Notes: generated by a model not told the origin, from the letters alone. A stretch of DNA of 64,000 bases from Roseivirga thermotolerans (GCF_014653175.1 NZ_BNAG01000002.1:310001-374000); one strand, 5' to 3'. Shown: positions 1 to 9,103, counted from the stretch's first letter. Made by a program: numbers and translations.

Positions 1-1654
1 GGGCAGCGGCAACTGCAGCAGCATAGTGAGCAACTACATAACCTCTGTCGCTGCTAATTACACTTTCCAAAGTAGACTGTGCATTTCTGAAGTCTTTTCT
101 CAACAACTGTACAAGGCCTTTGTTGAACTGATCAACAGAACGGTTAGTAGCTCTGTTCAATGAACCAATGGCAAGATCGTAACGACCTACTTTGATTTCT
201 ACAGCTCCTTTGGCACCGTTAATACCTTGGCTTACTTCGTTGCTTGGGTTCATTCCGGCTGCTTTTGTAAGCGCATCGTGTGCTCCCCAAAGGTTGCCTT
301 GCATAGCTAGAGCCATACCAATGTTGGCTTGAGCATATACGTTAGCTTGTTTTTGGTTAGAAATATTGAAGTGGTTCAATGCAGTTCTAACATGGTTAGT
401 CATTTCTCTGCCAGAAGTTTGCATGGCTAACTGTAGGTGTACAGCACCTAGGTTGTTGTGCACTACGTAAGTATCGCTTTTCTTGGCAGCAGCTTCGTAG
501 ATTTTTTGCTTTTCAGTAAGTGAAGGGTTGTTGGCAGCAGCATAAAGCAATTCTTCAAGAGAAAGAGCGCTTGCCGAAGCCGAACCGTTAGCTATTTGAG
601 TAGCCAGCGTAGCAATTTCTTCTCTCGATTTCTTTGGCTTCACAGTCAACACTTCTGTTTTAGCTGTTCTAAGCTTAGGGTAGATGTCTTTAAACACTTT
701 GTTGTAAGTGCTTAGTTTTTGTAGCTGCTTTTCTTTTTGCTCAAATGAACCGGCTCCATTGATAATGTTAGTCCACTCTGCTTTTTGAGCCGCAGTGATA
801 CCATCGTAGCTGGCAAGCATAGATTTTAGACCGTTCCAGTCCTGAACAATTGGCTTAAGAATAAATCTGATCTGATCAGCCATGCCTTTGTAGTCATACT
901 GATCCATTTTTTCTCTATACCACTTTTCAATGGCGGCAGCTCTTTCCTGAGAAAGCTCTGAGTTGAATGTTTCTCTACCTTCAGGAGAGTGAGTACCGGT
1001 AATGGTAACAGTTCTTGTTACGTTTTTCTCGGCAATAAAGGCAGCAAAACGCTCACCTCTGTCACTGTTTTTCTCAGAAGTTTTGAATACCGATTTTCCC
1101 TGATCGAAGTAGAACTCTACGTTAGTAGGGATCAATTCTTCCTGATCGTTGTAACCGTGAGGGGCATAAGAGGCATAGTAAGAAGACTGTACCAGTCTTG
1201 AGGTAGTGATTACGCCATCGGCAATGCCAAGTCGCTCGGTCTCAAGGTAGTTGCCGTTCTTAGGGTTTAGTGCACGGCCTTGAACCTGAAGATTACCTCT
1301 TTCCATACCCTCTACAAATGGGAAGGCATAGGTTTCGGTTTTCTTTGGTTGTTCGGTACCAGCATTAGGGTAGTCAACTTCTCTGAACTCTATGGTTTTT
1401 AGCTGACGCTCTTGTGTTCCGTAGGTATAGAAAGTATTCAGTTGGTACACCTTGCCTGGTTTAAGCATTTTAACCGGAAGGTTGGCAGATAACTCGAATC
1501 TTACAGTGTCTGCATGTACCTCAAGTGGGCTTGGAGTCACCGTTAGTTGTTGATCTTTGGCCATTTTCTTCATGGTGCTGAGTGCACAGCCCGTGAATGA
1601 GAAGATGCCCACAAGTGCAACTAGAAAAAACTTTTTAGCAGTTCGGGTTTTCAT
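1..1654 (-). CDS. OmpA-like lipoprotein with TPR-like helical region, 3' end outside the window
   Basis: The frame is open from an ATG at 1654 to the window edge (about 551 codons), so the C-terminus is missing. Residues 1-23 are a lipoprotein signal (hydrophobic LVALVGIFSF, lipobox TGC with Cys23), which predicts lipid anchoring in the envelope. About residues 178-300 resemble an OmpA-like peptidoglycan-binding region: FYFDQGKSVF near 181 and a polar segment with ELSQERAAAIEKW near 233. The rest is helical and Asn/Ala-rich with TPR-like spacing (NNLGAVHLQLAM, YAQANIGMALAMQG). A hairpin (AGCCTG/CAGGCT, 1683-1700) lies in the 5' leader. Family assignment comes from motif reading only. The order OmpA-like then TPR-like is less common than the reverse. 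Confidence 0.82.
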   Translation of the reverse strand, partial: MKTRTAKKFFLVALVGIFSFTGCALSTMKKMAKDQQLTVTPSPLEVHADTVRFELSANLPVKMLKPGKVYQLNTFYTYGTQERQLKTIEFREVDYPNAGTEQPKKTETYAFPFVEGMERGNLQVQGRALNPKNGNYLETERLGIADGVITTSRLVQSSYYASYAPHGYNDQEELIPTNVEFYFDQGKSVFKTSEKNSDRGERFAAFIAEKNVTRTVTITGTHSPEGRETFNSELSQERAAAIEKWYREKMDQYDYKGMADQIRFILKPIVQDWNGLKSMLASYDGITAAQKAEWTNIINGAGSFEQKEKQLQKLSTYNKVFKDIYPKLRTAKTEVLTVKPKKSREEIATLATQIANGSASASALSLEELLYAAANNPSLTEKQKIYEAAAKKSDTYVVHNNLGAVHLQLAMQTSGREMTNHVRTALNHFNISNQKQANVYAQANIGMALAMQGNLWGAHDALTKAAGMNPSNEVSQGINGAKGAVEIKVGRYDLAIGSLNRATNRSVDQFNKGLVQLLRKDFRNAQSTLESVISSDRGYVVAHYAAAVAAA

Positions 1655-1778
1655 AAGAATTTTGATTGTTTTCGTCTGTTTAAGCCTGATTTAGCAGGCT
1701 GCAAGTTTAATAATTTTTTAGTACTTTCCGATTTCACCAATTGGAATTTGTTTCTAAATTGGTACATCTTTTAGCTAA

Positions 1779-1997
1779 ATGGAAAGAATTCAGCAGTTTT
1801 TTGAGAATCAGGCCTTTGGGGTATGCACCAAACTAGGGGAGAAGCTCAATCTTTCTACCTCTAGCATCCGTTTGTTTTTCATTTACTCTTCTTTTCTAAC
1901 CTTTGGCTCCCCTCTCATTGTTTATTTGGGTTTGGCCTATATCATCAACATTAGAAAACATCTTAGAAGAAGACAAAACCCTGTTTGGTATAATTAG
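1779..1997 (+). CDS. PspC-domain small membrane protein
   Basis: The product has 72 residues and matches a stand-alone PspC domain: GVCTKLGEKLNLSTSSIRL is the usual 'gvcaGla~yf~ld~~~vRl' signature, followed by a membrane segment (FGSPLIVYLGLAYIINI) and a basic tail. PspC proteins sit in the inner membrane and in enterobacteria sense envelope stress. Here there is no pspA or pspB next door, so the role is inferred from the family only. The gene is divergent from the OmpA-like lipoprotein and its last bases overlap the end of the glycosyltransferase gene on the other strand. Confidence 0.8.
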   Translation: MERIQQFFENQAFGVCTKLGEKLNLSTSSIRLFFIYSSFLTFGSPLIVYLGLAYIINIRKHLRRRQNPVWYN

Positions 1998-3013
1998 GGT
2001 AGGTTTTTTCGGTTCAGATTGGCAAACACTTTCCGGCCTTTTACAAAATACTGCCAGGTTATAAACCCTCGGTAGATTGGAATGTTGGGTAAACTTTGGC
2101 TTTTCTTGCTTCTTTTAGCCCATGTTCTTCTCATATACCAAAAAGTGCTCAAGTGGGCGTGCAGAATGGCCAGGCCGTGTTGTGGGCCGCTTTGTACAGA
2201 AAACTTGAATACAGCTACCCAATCCAGGGCTAAGCGCAAAGGGAATTTCCACAGCAGGTGGCCAATGGTTTCGTTTTTAATGAGCAGGCTTAGGCCATTT
2301 CTAAAGTTGAGGTAAGTTTTTTTGGGTTTCGACTTGTCTAATGTGCCTCCACCCAAATGAAATACGATGCTTTCGGTTGCTACACTCACCTGAAACCCGG
2401 CATTCCAAATGCGCCAACAGAGATCTATTTCTTCCATATGGGCAAAAAAGTCTTCATCGAGACCGCCAAGTTTTAGGTAGGTTTTGCGGTGCACGAAAAG
2501 GCAGCTGCCCGAGGCCCAAAAAATGGGAGTGTTGGTGTTATACTGGCCGTTGTCTTTTTCGAGCGTTTCAAAAATCCGGCCGCGACAAAAAGGGTAGCCC
2601 ATCCAATCGATATAACCACCGGCAGCTCCGGCATATTCGAAAGTATCTTTCTTCTTATAATCGAGTATTTTGGGTTGAAGGGCCTTAATGGTTCTGTTTT
2701 GTTCTAGCAACTGTAAGGGAGCATGAATCCACCCTTTGGTTACTTCCACATCGGTATTGAGTAGCACCACATACTCAGACTCAATTAGGGGTAGTGCTTT
2801 GTTGTAACCACCGCAAAAACCATGATTTTGAGAAAAAGCAATGGTTTTTACGGAAGGAAAATTTGCCTTTACCCACTGGAGTGAATCATCGGTAGAGCCA
2901 TTGTCTACCAGATATACGGTGTGTGGTTGGCTGTGTGCAACTACCGATGGTAAGAATGTTTCCAGGTGGGCTCTCCCATTGTAGTTGAGGAGAACAACAG
3001 AAAGTTTTTCCAT
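1994..3013 (-). CDS. Family 2 glycosyltransferase
   Basis: This 339-residue cytoplasmic or membrane-associated glycosyltransferase has a GT-A fold signature. VVLLNYNG (residues 6-13) opens the nucleotide-binding fold, DNGSTDD (37-43) is the UDP-sugar contact, and NTDVE (86-90) is the DxD-like metal site. GGLDEDFF and the acidic EEID near 195 fit the rhamnosyl/WbbL-like branch that builds polysaccharides or glycoconjugates. The acceptor cannot be read from the sequence. The gene follows the YbaB gene directly: stop and start share one base (TAATG at 3013), so the two are translationally coupled. Confidence 0.88.
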   Translation of the reverse strand: MEKLSVVLLNYNGRAHLETFLPSVVAHSQPHTVYLVDNGSTDDSLQWVKANFPSVKTIAFSQNHGFCGGYNKALPLIESEYVVLLNTDVEVTKGWIHAPLQLLEQNRTIKALQPKILDYKKKDTFEYAGAAGGYIDWMGYPFCRGRIFETLEKDNGQYNTNTPIFWASGSCLFVHRKTYLKLGGLDEDFFAHMEEIDLCWRIWNAGFQVSVATESIVFHLGGGTLDKSKPKKTYLNFRNGLSLLIKNETIGHLLWKFPLRLALDWVAVFKFSVQSGPQHGLAILHAHLSTFWYMRRTWAKRSKKSQSLPNIPIYRGFITWQYFVKGRKVFANLNRKNLP

Positions 3014-3345
3014 TAAAATAAATTGCCCAGATCCATTCCGGGAATATTGGGCATAAGCCCCTCAGTACTTTTCTTAATTTCTTCTTTTGCCCGGATGTCG
3101 GCCTTTTCCATGGCATTGTTAATGGCCGCAACGGTAAGGTCCTGAAGCATTTCTTTGTCATCCTTGCTCAACAGGCTTTCGTCAATTTCAATAGAGACTA
3201 CGCTTTTTTTGCCGTTTACAGTGGCTTTTACCATTCCTGCTCCGGCTTCACCGGTTTCTTCAATGAACTCCAGCTTCTCTTGGGCTTCTTTCATTTTGGC
3301 TTGCATCTCCTTCACCTTGCCCATCATTTTCATCATATCAAACAT
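3013..3345 (-). CDS. ybaB: YbaB/EbfC-family nucleoid-associated protein
   Basis: The product has 110 residues, the usual family length. The N-terminal helix MFDMMKMMGKVKEMQAKMKE and the strand region VKATVNGKKSVVSIEIDESL are characteristic of YbaB/EbfC, a small dimeric DNA-binding protein that coats the nucleoid. In many bacteria it sits beside dnaX and recR. Neither is present here, and the partner is instead a glycosyltransferase translated from an overlapping start. The family call is secure, and the precise DNA-binding role is known only from homologues. Confidence 0.92.
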   Translation of the reverse strand: MFDMMKMMGKVKEMQAKMKEAQEKLEFIEETGEAGAGMVKATVNGKKSVVSIEIDESLLSKDDKEMLQDLTVAAINNAMEKADIRAKEEIKKSTEGLMPNIPGMDLGNLF

Positions 3346-3366
3346 GGCCTGTATTTTTTGTCAAAG

Positions 3367-5085
3367 CTATCGAATTAATATAAAAGAACCTGTTCTTCTT
3401 ATGGGTTGGTTGTCCGCATTCTCGAACGAGACACGGTAAAGATAGGTTCCGGATGCCGCGGGCTCACCGTTAAAATTTCCGTCCCAACCTTCTGAGGGGT
3501 TGGTGGTTTCAAAAACGAGACTTCCCCATCGGCTGTAAACACTCAGTACAAAGTTGTTATAAATTCCATCACTTACTTTGAAAATGTCATTGATTCCATC
3601 GCCATTGGGGCTAAAAGCATTAGGAACACCCAGGTTGGTAGAAAGTATGAGGCATACTTGCTCACTGGTTTCGGAAAGGTTGCCACACGCGTCTTCATAA
3701 ACCAACCGGTAACATACCTCGGAAGTACCCGGTGGAATGGTGGTGTCTGTTATTTCTGTTTCTGCGGTGCTAAATATCTCTGCAAAGTCTGTTTCAATAT
3801 CTTTCCTGTACAGAATGTATCGCCCCAAGGGAAAATTAGTGGCTGGCAGAACTACTTCTACCACAGCACCCCGAACGCTTATTTGAGGAGCCGGTGGAGC
3901 CGGTAAAGTGAAGGGCTGACCATTAAATGGTTCAAGGCTTTGGCTCAGAGATGTAACCCCGTTAAACACAGACACCATTTGTAGGGTGCCTAGTTCGGTA
4001 CAGCTGTTGAAAGAAAGGGATTGTCCGTTGCTATTTTCAGCCTCAGAGTAAGTTTGCCATTCCAAACCGTTCAGGTGTAGCCGTATGTCGCTAAAGTCTG
4101 TGGTGCTGGTAAGCCAGGCAATGGTCATTTCTATATCATCGTCAACCGATTCATCATATAAACTAAAGGCAATGGTGTAACCTGTCTCCGAATAAATGGT
4201 TTGAGTGCCACAGTCATCGGCTACCATCAGGCGGATACCCACATAAGAATCTTTTAAAGAAAGAGCGTTGTTGCTATACTCAAATGAGGTAGGGTTGTTG
4301 TCAGGATCAATAGAAGTAACTACCTCAAATCCGTTGCCCCGGTTAATTTCGAGGGTATAATTGAGGTTAGGTTCAAGTTCCTCATAGGCAATTCGAAAAC
4401 TTTGCTCATCCACTACTTCTACTGTGTTGAGAACGGGAGGAGGGAGGTTTTCAAAAGAGGATACGTTGAAAATAGCTACACGGCAACTGGAGGCATTGCC
4501 TGTGTTGAGCATGCCACGCACGGTGAGCCGATAAACTCCGGGAGTGCTATAGCTGTAGTTTAGGGGGCTTTCGCCATCGTGTTCTACTATGTTATTGTCT
4601 CCAAAGTCTATTCGATAAAAATCGTATATGTCCTGATCTTTCCGGAATTCCAGTTGCACGCTGTTGCCCTGGCAGGAGTTGTAAGAAACCTGTGGCGGAT
4701 CGTTAGGATATACAGTGATTTTTAGGCTGTCGTATTCTCTGATTACCCCCTGATCGACCAATATGATATGGTATGTGCCGGGGTCAAGGTACTCAATAGT
4801 ATTCTCTTCTCCGGGGTCCAGGGCTCCATCTGCATTGGTAAACTGTGGGTTGTTAGGATCGCCATCTATGGTGTAAAATAAGGTGCCCGGTTTAAGGCCG
4901 GTGTGTTTAATTACAAATGAAAGGGGGGCACAACCGGCTACAAAATCAGATTCTATCCAACCCTTACTACTATTGAACTGGCCATAAGCGCCATAGGGCA
5001 GTGCAAAAAGCAGCATGAGCAGTATAAATTTACCCCACCGGCTTCGTGTCAATAATGAAAGGATATGAACGTGAAGAATATCCAT
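3367..5085 (-). CDS. Secreted PKD-like protein with gliding-motility-type C-terminal sorting domain
   Basis: This 572-residue protein has a signal peptide ending near AYGQ36. The middle holds immunoglobulin/PKD-like beta repeats (YSYSTPGVYRLTVRG near 180; YEDACGN near 465). The last ~85 residues form the type B sorting domain of the type IX secretion system: NAFSPNGDGINDIF, then VYSRWGSLVFET, GWDGNFNGEPAASGTYLYR and a final strand. This predicts export through the outer membrane and surface attachment or release. An internal start at Met24 would still give a signal peptide, so the exact start is uncertain. It stands alone between the YbaB gene and hisS. Confidence 0.88.
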   Translation of the reverse strand: MDILHVHILSLLTRSRWGKFILLMLLFALPYGAYGQFNSSKGWIESDFVAGCAPLSFVIKHTGLKPGTLFYTIDGDPNNPQFTNADGALDPGEENTIEYLDPGTYHIILVDQGVIREYDSLKITVYPNDPPQVSYNSCQGNSVQLEFRKDQDIYDFYRIDFGDNNIVEHDGESPLNYSYSTPGVYRLTVRGMLNTGNASSCRVAIFNVSSFENLPPPVLNTVEVVDEQSFRIAYEELEPNLNYTLEINRGNGFEVVTSIDPDNNPTSFEYSNNALSLKDSYVGIRLMVADDCGTQTIYSETGYTIAFSLYDESVDDDIEMTIAWLTSTTDFSDIRLHLNGLEWQTYSEAENSNGQSLSFNSCTELGTLQMVSVFNGVTSLSQSLEPFNGQPFTLPAPPAPQISVRGAVVEVVLPATNFPLGRYILYRKDIETDFAEIFSTAETEITDTTIPPGTSEVCYRLVYEDACGNLSETSEQVCLILSTNLGVPNAFSPNGDGINDIFKVSDGIYNNFVLSVYSRWGSLVFETTNPSEGWDGNFNGEPAASGTYLYRVSFENADNQPIRRTGSFILIR

Positions 5086-5154
5086 TTGAACTATCCAATA
5101 AACGTAGCGCGTATTGGAAACTTATTCAAATTAGGTAAAACAAAACCGTATTTG

Positions 5155-6531
5155 CTAGTTCGTTTCCTCAAGCAGATGTTTAATCACATCTTCTATACTG
5201 AAGCTGTCTTGGTTACCGGTTTCCATATACTTAAGCGTGTATTGCAGGTTTTTCATTTCTTCAGAACCTACCAATAAGACATAGGGAATCCCTTTTTTAT
5301 CCGCATAACCCAATTGCTTCTTAAGCTTGGCGGGTTCAGGGTATAGCTCTGCGCTAATTCCTGCCGCTCTTAGTTTAGATAGCAGATTAAGCGAATGCTT
5401 TTGTGCAGCATCATCGAACGACACGATCAAAAGCTTGCTGTACCTTGCTTTGGCTTGGGGGAAGAGATTGAGTTCTTCGAGAGTGTCGTAAATACGGTCG
5501 ATTCCAAAAGAAATACCCACGCCTGAAATACCTTCTAGTCCAAAAACTCCTGTGAGGTTATCGTATCGTCCACCGGCCGTAATTGTTCCCATTTTAATAG
5601 TGGTAGGTTTCACTTCGTAGATCATGCCGGTATAGTAGGAGAGTCCTCTTGCCAGGGTAAAGTCCACAAGTACTTTGTCGGTCAGAAAGCCCAGTAAACT
5701 TAGGTTGTCCAGAGTTTCTCTGGTCTCGGCAATTCCCTTTTGGCCTATTTCAGATTCGTTGAGCAGGGAGAGCAGGGCATCCAGTTTCTCCACATTATTG
5801 CCGGAAAGTGCCAGAATTTGATCGAGTCGGTGAAGCGATTGCTTATTCAGACCAAGAAGGGCCAATTCATCAAACACCTTTTCCTTGCCTATCTTGTCTA
5901 GCTTGTCGAGAATCACACAAAACCGGCTAAACTCTTCTTTGGCTCCACACACTTCGGCAATTCCTTCCAGTATTTTACGGTTGCTTATAGAGATGCTATA
6001 GGCATCGAAAGCAAAGCATTTGTAAACCTCCTGCACCATAGCCAGCAACTCGGCCTCGCAAACCAACGAGTCGGTACCTACAATGTCTGCATCGCACTGA
6101 AAAAATTCTCGATACCTCCCTTTTTGAGGTTTGTCGGCTCGCCATACCGGCTGAATCTGGTAACGCTTGAACGGAAAGGTGATGTCGTTGCGGTTCATTA
6201 CCACATAGCGGGCAAAAGGCACTGTAAGGTCATATTTGAGCCCTTTTTCGGAGATTTTAGGTACCAACGATTTAGTGCCTTCTTCGAAATCTGCCGGTTG
6301 AGTCTTGCTCAAAAAGTCTCCCGAATTGAGGATTCTAAAGAGCAATTGATCGCCTTCATCCCCATACTTACCGGTTAAAACACTCAGGTTTTCCATGGCC
6401 GGAGTTTCCAGAGGCATAAAACCGTATTTTTCAAATACCTTTTTAATGGTTTCGATAATAAAGTTTCGTTTGAACATTTGTTCCGGACCGAAATCTCTGG
6501 TGCCTTTGGGAAGGGATGGTTTCTTAGACAT
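5155..6531 (-). CDS. hisS: Histidyl-tRNA synthetase
   Basis: A class II aminoacyl-tRNA synthetase of 458 residues, which charges tRNA-His. Motif 1 lies in the N-terminal 60 residues (GTRDFGPEQM, PLETPAMENL). Motif 2 is at about 123-146 (QIQPVWRADKPQKGRYREFF). The histidine-specific signatures RGLSYYTG and GGRYDNL come near 300, and motif 3 is GVGISFGIDR. A C-terminal anticodon-binding domain follows (LIVSFDDAAQ onward). The length is typical. The upstream region is shared with the small divergent gene at 6688. Confidence 0.97.
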   Translation of the reverse strand: MSKKPSLPKGTRDFGPEQMFKRNFIIETIKKVFEKYGFMPLETPAMENLSVLTGKYGDEGDQLLFRILNSGDFLSKTQPADFEEGTKSLVPKISEKGLKYDLTVPFARYVVMNRNDITFPFKRYQIQPVWRADKPQKGRYREFFQCDADIVGTDSLVCEAELLAMVQEVYKCFAFDAYSISISNRKILEGIAEVCGAKEEFSRFCVILDKLDKIGKEKVFDELALLGLNKQSLHRLDQILALSGNNVEKLDALLSLLNESEIGQKGIAETRETLDNLSLLGFLTDKVLVDFTLARGLSYYTGMIYEVKPTTIKMGTITAGGRYDNLTGVFGLEGISGVGISFGIDRIYDTLEELNLFPQAKARYSKLLIVSFDDAAQKHSLNLLSKLRAAGISAELYPEPAKLKKQLGYADKKGIPYVLLVGSEEMKNLQYTLKYMETGNQDSFSIEDVIKHLLEETN

Positions 6532-6651
6532 CTATTCAAATTTTTGCCAAAACTAGTAAAACCATGGCTCACTGAGTAGCTCTTCCTAACTTATAGGAAA
6601 AAAATGACAGTTTTTCTTCGTCAAAATATTCGCAAATGAATATTAAACCAG

Positions 6652-6659
6652 TATCTTTG
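6652..6659 (+). promoter_or_regulatory. Bacteroidota -7 element
   Basis: TATCTTTG matches TAnnTTTG exactly. Nineteen bases upstream, TTCG (6629-6632) is a three-of-four match to the -33 TTTG. It would start transcription about 25 bases before the small basic protein gene at 6688. Confidence 0.5.
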
Positions 6660-6687
6660 CCCCTCATTTAGAAATAAGGTCTTAGTC

Positions 6688-6948
6688 ATGGGAGTAACAA
6701 GATTAAAGAGAAAAGGCAGAAGAAATAAGCAAAAAGCGGCTCAAAGACAGAGCAGAATTAAATTTCTTACCAGCAAACCTGTGTTGAAAAACGTTGATAA
6801 AGAGGAGCTGAAGGCGTCTTTCAACGCTGAAGAGCCTAAGAAAGAAACTAAGGCCAAGGCAAAGAAAGAAGAGGCCCCTAAGGCTGAAAAAGCTGCTAAA
6901 GAAGAGAAGCCTGCTAAAGAAGAGAAAAAAGAAGAGTCTGCTGAATAA
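6688..6948 (+). CDS. Small basic protein with Lys/Ala/Glu-rich tail, function unknown
   Basis: The product has 86 residues. The first ~27 are strongly basic (GVTRLKRKGRRNKQKAAQR), as in ribosome- or nucleic-acid-binding proteins. The segment KFLTSKPVLKNVDKEELKA may form a short ordered core. From about residue 48 on it is low complexity, alternating KKE, KAEKAAKEEK and EEKKEES, like a histone H1-type or intrinsically disordered tail. I recognise it as a Bacteroidota-type small protein but cannot name a family. A clear promoter and a strong terminator make it a monocistronic, probably well-expressed gene. Confidence 0.75.
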   Translation: MGVTRLKRKGRRNKQKAAQRQSRIKFLTSKPVLKNVDKEELKASFNAEEPKKETKAKAKKEEAPKAEKAAKEEKPAKEEKKEESAE

Positions 6949-6974
6949 GCATCTTTTAAAAATATAACCTAATG

Positions 6975-7000
6975 AAAGCCCTGAAGTCAGGGCTTTTTTA
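6975..7000 (+). terminator. Rho-independent terminator
   Basis: AAAGCCCTGA pairs with TCAGGGCTTT (6975-6984 with 6987-6996; realistically an 8-bp stem and 6-nt loop) followed by a T run. It ends the transcript of the gene at 6688. The same bases carry the last codons and TGA stop of the convergent phosphoesterase gene. Confidence 0.85.
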
Positions 7001-7496
7001 TTTCACTTCGTTTACCCAATTCAATAACTTCCAGGTTTTGTGCCCTTCCTTGGGCAATGTCGAAGCGCAACAGCGTTCGCACCTGATGAAAACCGTGCCT
7101 TCCTGCAGCGCCAGGGTTCATGTATAAAAGTTGGTTTTGCTTATCGGGCATTACTTTAAGTATATGGCTGTGGCCACAAATGAGCAGGTCAGGGGAGTGC
7201 TCGGCAATAAGTTCTTTCGCCCTTCTGGCATATTTGCCCGGAGTTCCACAGATATGAATCATTAGAATCTTTAAGCCTTCTAAAGAGGTTGCAATGTATT
7301 CCGGAAGCTCCCGCTGCATCTCGGGGCCGTCTATGTTTCCATAAACTGCTTGAGTGGGTTTGAAATTTTGCAAGGCCTCTAACACCCCGCCCTCACCAAT
7401 GTCACCGGCATGCCATACTTCATCGCATGTCTCAAAATGATGAAAAACGCGATCATCGAGAAACCCGTGAGTATCGGAAATAAGGCCAATTTTCAT
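6987..7496 (-). CDS. YfcE/MJ0936-type metallophosphoesterase
   Basis: A 169-residue single-domain calcineurin-like phosphoesterase. All metal-binding motifs are visible: GLISDTHGF (DxH) at the N-terminus, HAGDIG near residue 30, YGNIDG (GN[HD]) near 53 and ICGHSH (GHxH) near 116, with a downstream MNPGAAG. Members of this group hydrolyse phosphodiesters or phosphomonoesters with two metals in the cytoplasm, and the natural substrate is usually unknown. The stop codon lies inside the terminator hairpin of the convergent neighbour. Confidence 0.92.
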   Translation of the reverse strand: MKIGLISDTHGFLDDRVFHHFETCDEVWHAGDIGEGGVLEALQNFKPTQAVYGNIDGPEMQRELPEYIATSLEGLKILMIHICGTPGKYARRAKELIAEHSPDLLICGHSHILKVMPDKQNQLLYMNPGAAGRHGFHQVRTLLRFDIAQGRAQNLEVIELGKRSEIKKP

Positions 7497-7612
7497 GTTC
7501 CTAATTTGGGAATCATTTCTAGGATGAAGAAACTTTTCTGGCCTCGCTTTGATGCGGATTCAAAAAAAAATGCCATTTTATTTATCGTGTAGTCTCTTTT
7601 ACTCAAAGACTG

Positions 7613-7643
7613 TTTATTGTCTGACAGTTTGGTGGTATTTTTG
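7613..7643 (+). promoter_or_regulatory. Promoter of the OmpA/TSP3 gene
   Basis: TATTTTTG at 7636-7643 matches the TAnnTTTG -7 box, and TTTA at 7613-7616 is a three-of-four -33 box at 19-bp spacing. It lies 33 bases before the OmpA/TSP3 start codon at 7676. Confidence 0.5.
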
Positions 7644-7675
7644 AGTCTGTAACACACAACAAAAACCTTAAATCG

Positions 7676-9085
7676 ATGAAAAAACTTTTACTAACACTTA
7701 CGGCAATTCTTTTTGCATTTACTGCTCATGCCCAAACCGCTGACGACAAGTGGTGGATTGACATTGACCTCATCAATAACAAGTTTGATTACCGCTACTA
7801 TGAGAGCCTCTTCAATTTTGGAGACTTGGGTAGTGCCGGTTTTCGAGTAGGGGTAGATCGCTACCTCAACAATAGTTTAGATTTAGAGCTGGGAACCTCT
7901 TATGGTAAGTTGAGCCACGAAAATATTTTCGTGGGTAATGTATTCGATGTGGATGCCCGAATGGTTTATAAGTTGGCTAATGGGTATGTCCTCAAAGAAG
8001 AGTCTAAAGTAGCTCCGTTTGTTTTTCTAGGCTATGGACTCACTTCTTTCAGCAATATAGAAGGCATATACGAAGAGTTTGAAGATGGCTTGCTGAGTCA
8101 TGTGCCGATTGGAGCCGGACTTGAGTTTAAGCTAACCGAAGGCGCTAGCATAGAAGTGGGCGCTGCCTATAAAAAGAGTGTTCAGCAGGCTCCTAACTAC
8201 ATGCAGTATTCACTGGGAGTATCCTTCTCCCTAAGCAGCAAAAAAGATTCGGATGGCGATGGCATTTATGATAAAGAAGATGCTTGTCCTACTCAGGCAG
8301 GACCTGCAGAAAACAAAGGATGTCCATGGCCCGATACGGATGGCGATGGCGTATTGGACAAAGACGATCAGTGTCCTACGGTAGCAGGAAAGCTCAATGG
8401 CTGCCCTGATGCGGATGGTGACGGTATAAAAGATAGTGAGGATGCGTGTCCTAATGTGGCCGGTATAGCGCGATTCAACGGATGTCCTGATACGGATGGA
8501 GATGGTATTCAGGATTCAGAAGACCAATGTCCAACCGTGGCCGGTACACTCAATGGCTGTCCTGATAGAGATGGTGATGGTGTGAAAGACAGCGATGATC
8601 AATGTCCGACAGTGGCTGGTACACTAAATGGTTGCCCCGACAGAGATGGTGATGGTGTAAAAGATAGTGATGACCGCTGCCCGGAAACTGCCGGACTTGC
8701 CAGCAATGGTGGTTGTCCTGAAGTGCAGGAAGAAGTGCAACAGGTATTAGACCTTGCGGTTAAGAGCATTCAGTTCAACTCCGGAAGTGATGTGTTACGA
8801 TCTAGTTCCTATGCTTCGCTCAATCAAGTGGCTCAGCTGATGAAAGAAAACGACTTCGATATTAAGTTGAGTGGCTATACTGACAATACCGGCAATGCAG
8901 CTTCAAACCTTGAGCTGTCCAAAAGAAGAGCTAACGCTGTGAAGAACTACCTTGTAGAACAGGGTATTAGCCCAAGCAGAATTAGTGCCGATGGATATGG
9001 TATTGCTAACCCGGTGGCTGATAACAGCACCAGTGCCGGTAGAGCAGCCAACAGAAGAGTAGAGATAGAAATTATCTATAGATAG
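7676..9085 (+). CDS. OmpA-family outer membrane protein with thrombospondin type 3 repeats
   Basis: The product has 469 residues. Residues 1-20 are a signal peptide ending AHAQ. Residues 21-190 form an eight-stranded-type beta barrel (alternating aromatic strands, closing YSLGVSFSLS). Residues 191-349 are calcium-binding thrombospondin type 3 repeats (units D-x-DGDG-x-x-D with paired Cys in CP). Residues ~355-469 are the OmpA C-terminal domain, with YTDNTGNAASNLELSKRRAN at 401-420, which binds peptidoglycan. It is a structural outer-membrane/cell-wall link. Two adjacent repeat units around 8560-8700 are nearly identical, which suggests recent repeat duplication. It has its own promoter and terminator. 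Confidence 0.95.
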   Translation: MKKLLLTLTAILFAFTAHAQTADDKWWIDIDLINNKFDYRYYESLFNFGDLGSAGFRVGVDRYLNNSLDLELGTSYGKLSHENIFVGNVFDVDARMVYKLANGYVLKEESKVAPFVFLGYGLTSFSNIEGIYEEFEDGLLSHVPIGAGLEFKLTEGASIEVGAAYKKSVQQAPNYMQYSLGVSFSLSSKKDSDGDGIYDKEDACPTQAGPAENKGCPWPDTDGDGVLDKDDQCPTVAGKLNGCPDADGDGIKDSEDACPNVAGIARFNGCPDTDGDGIQDSEDQCPTVAGTLNGCPDRDGDGVKDSDDQCPTVAGTLNGCPDRDGDGVKDSDDRCPETAGLASNGGCPEVQEEVQQVLDLAVKSIQFNSGSDVLRSSSYASLNQVAQLMKENDFDIKLSGYTDNTGNAASNLELSKRRANAVKNYLVEQGISPSRISADGYGIANPVADNSTSAGRAANRRVEIEIIYR

Positions 9086-9103
9086 ATCAGTTAATATCTA
9101 GTG

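Noticed and set aside
2341-2688. 115-codon plus-strand frame inside the glycosyltransferase gene
   Set aside because: Antisense to a clearly conserved GT2 gene, Cys/Arg-rich with no recognisable domain.
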